A DNA stretch of 50,341 bases from Planctomycetaceae bacterium (GTDB lineage: Bacteria > Planctomycetota > Planctomycetia > Pirellulales > Pirellulaceae): NCBI GenBank assembly GCA_024642765.1, contig JAHEAM010000001.1, forward strand, positions 1-50,341. Reading direction: 5' to 3'. The notes under the pieces were generated by a model. That model did no database searches. It was not told the DNA's origin and worked only from the letters and a program-made list of their open reading frames with translations. Positions 50,051-50,341 of the stretch are shown here, piece by piece (within the stretch, counting starts at the first letter, position 1; the number at the start of each line of letters is the position of its first letter). A program made the position numbers and the translations under genes.

Positions 50051-50341
50051 ATGGGCTTGTTTACGGGGAAAAAAGGGCTGATTTTAGGTGTCGCAAATGA
50101 TCGTTCGATCGCTTGGGCCATCGCCGAGCAGATCATGAACGAAGGCGGCGAGTGCGGATTCACGCATCTCCCTGACCGACCCGACGACGACAAAAAGAAA
50201 AATCGCCGCCGAGTCGAGAAGTGCATCGAAGGCCACGCGAATGCGAAGTTTTTGATTCCGCTGGATGTTCAAGACGACGAGAATATTCGCAGCGTGATGG
50301 CAGAAGCTGGTAAAGAACTCGGCAAGATTGATTTTCTGTTG
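50051..50341 (+). CDS. fabI: Enoyl-[acyl-carrier-protein] reductase (NADH), 3' end cut by the window
   Basis: Last step of the fatty-acid elongation cycle. The first 97 residues from the ATG at 50051 begin MGLFTGKKGLILGVANDRSI, followed by AWAIAEQIMNEGG, matching the FabI nucleotide-binding start (GVANxRSIAWGIA). The next part (FLIPLDVQDDENIRSVMAEA) and KELGKIDFLL are also typical. The frame is open at the last base, so the catalytic Tyr/Lys are outside the window. Divergent from the GAF sigma-54 activator gene. Confidence 0.9.
   Translation, partial: MGLFTGKKGLILGVANDRSIAWAIAEQIMNEGGECGFTHLPDRPDDDKKKNRRRVEKCIEGHANAKFLIPLDVQDDENIRSVMAEAGKELGKIDFLL

Overview
The window looks like chromosomal DNA of a planctomycete (Planctomycetota, probably Pirellulales; inferred from gene content, not a database match). 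Signs are two surface or secreted proteins with the N-terminal MEPRQLLA/LEPRQLLA motif (LEPR-XLL type), an ECF sigma factor overlapping a zinc-finger Ser/Thr kinase, several Hanks-type kinases, a DUF1559-like protein, an HTTM-domain protein, frequent TTG/GTG starts and few clear Shine-Dalgarno sites. I saw no rRNA, tRNA, CRISPR array, insertion sequence or phage gene.

Layout. 1-4.8 kb: end of a TPR gene, a secreted Leu/Gln-rich gene that seems split by a frameshift, and a large LEPR-XLL surface protein. 4.8-7.3 kb (-): nadD, a small unknown gene and a PaaK/CapK-like adenylate-forming enzyme, probably one operon. 7.5-10.4 kb (+): ECF sigma factor, anti-sigma-like kinase and secreted coiled-coil protein, closed by a strong terminator. 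10.7-12.6 kb: secreted CocE/S15-type hydrolase. 12.6-21.9 kb (-): HTTM membrane protein, GH57 glucanotransferase/amylase, a LEPR-XLL metalloprotease, an APC permease and its small membrane partner. 22.2-23.8 kb (+): TPR gene plus RsmB-type rRNA methyltransferase. 23.8-28.0 kb: a divergent pair, an FHA-(pseudo)kinase and a 968-residue protein that reads as zinc ribbon-kinase-RDD-degenerate kinase-RDD. 28-30.5 kb (-): DUF1559-like protein and trmN6. 30.6-33.2 kb (+): CPBP-like membrane protein with two C-terminal repeats, then a PAP2-like protein. 33.2-34.8 kb (-): def-fmt. 34.8-35.6 kb: a 790-bp stretch without a recognised gene, holding a possible promoter, a terminator, an inverted repeat and tandem duplications. 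35.6-40 kb (+): folK, glgA, galT, tag. 40-43 kb (-): glyA and a TPR-sulfotransferase. 43.2-47.2 kb: histidine kinase (-), voltage-gated-type ion channel (+) and NtrC-type regulator (+). 47.2-49.9 kb (-): hemolysin III/PAQR protein and a GAF sigma-54 activator. 50.05 kb to the end: start of fabI.

Themes. Housekeeping genes (nadD, def-fmt, folK, glyA, rsmB, fabI) alternate with signalling genes. Glycogen/galactose metabolism (GH57, GlgA, GalT) appears in two places. The strongest leads for new biology are the double kinase-RDD protein with its FHA-pseudokinase neighbour, the unexplained 790-bp region before folK, and the ion channel lying between a histidine kinase and a sigma-54 response regulator.
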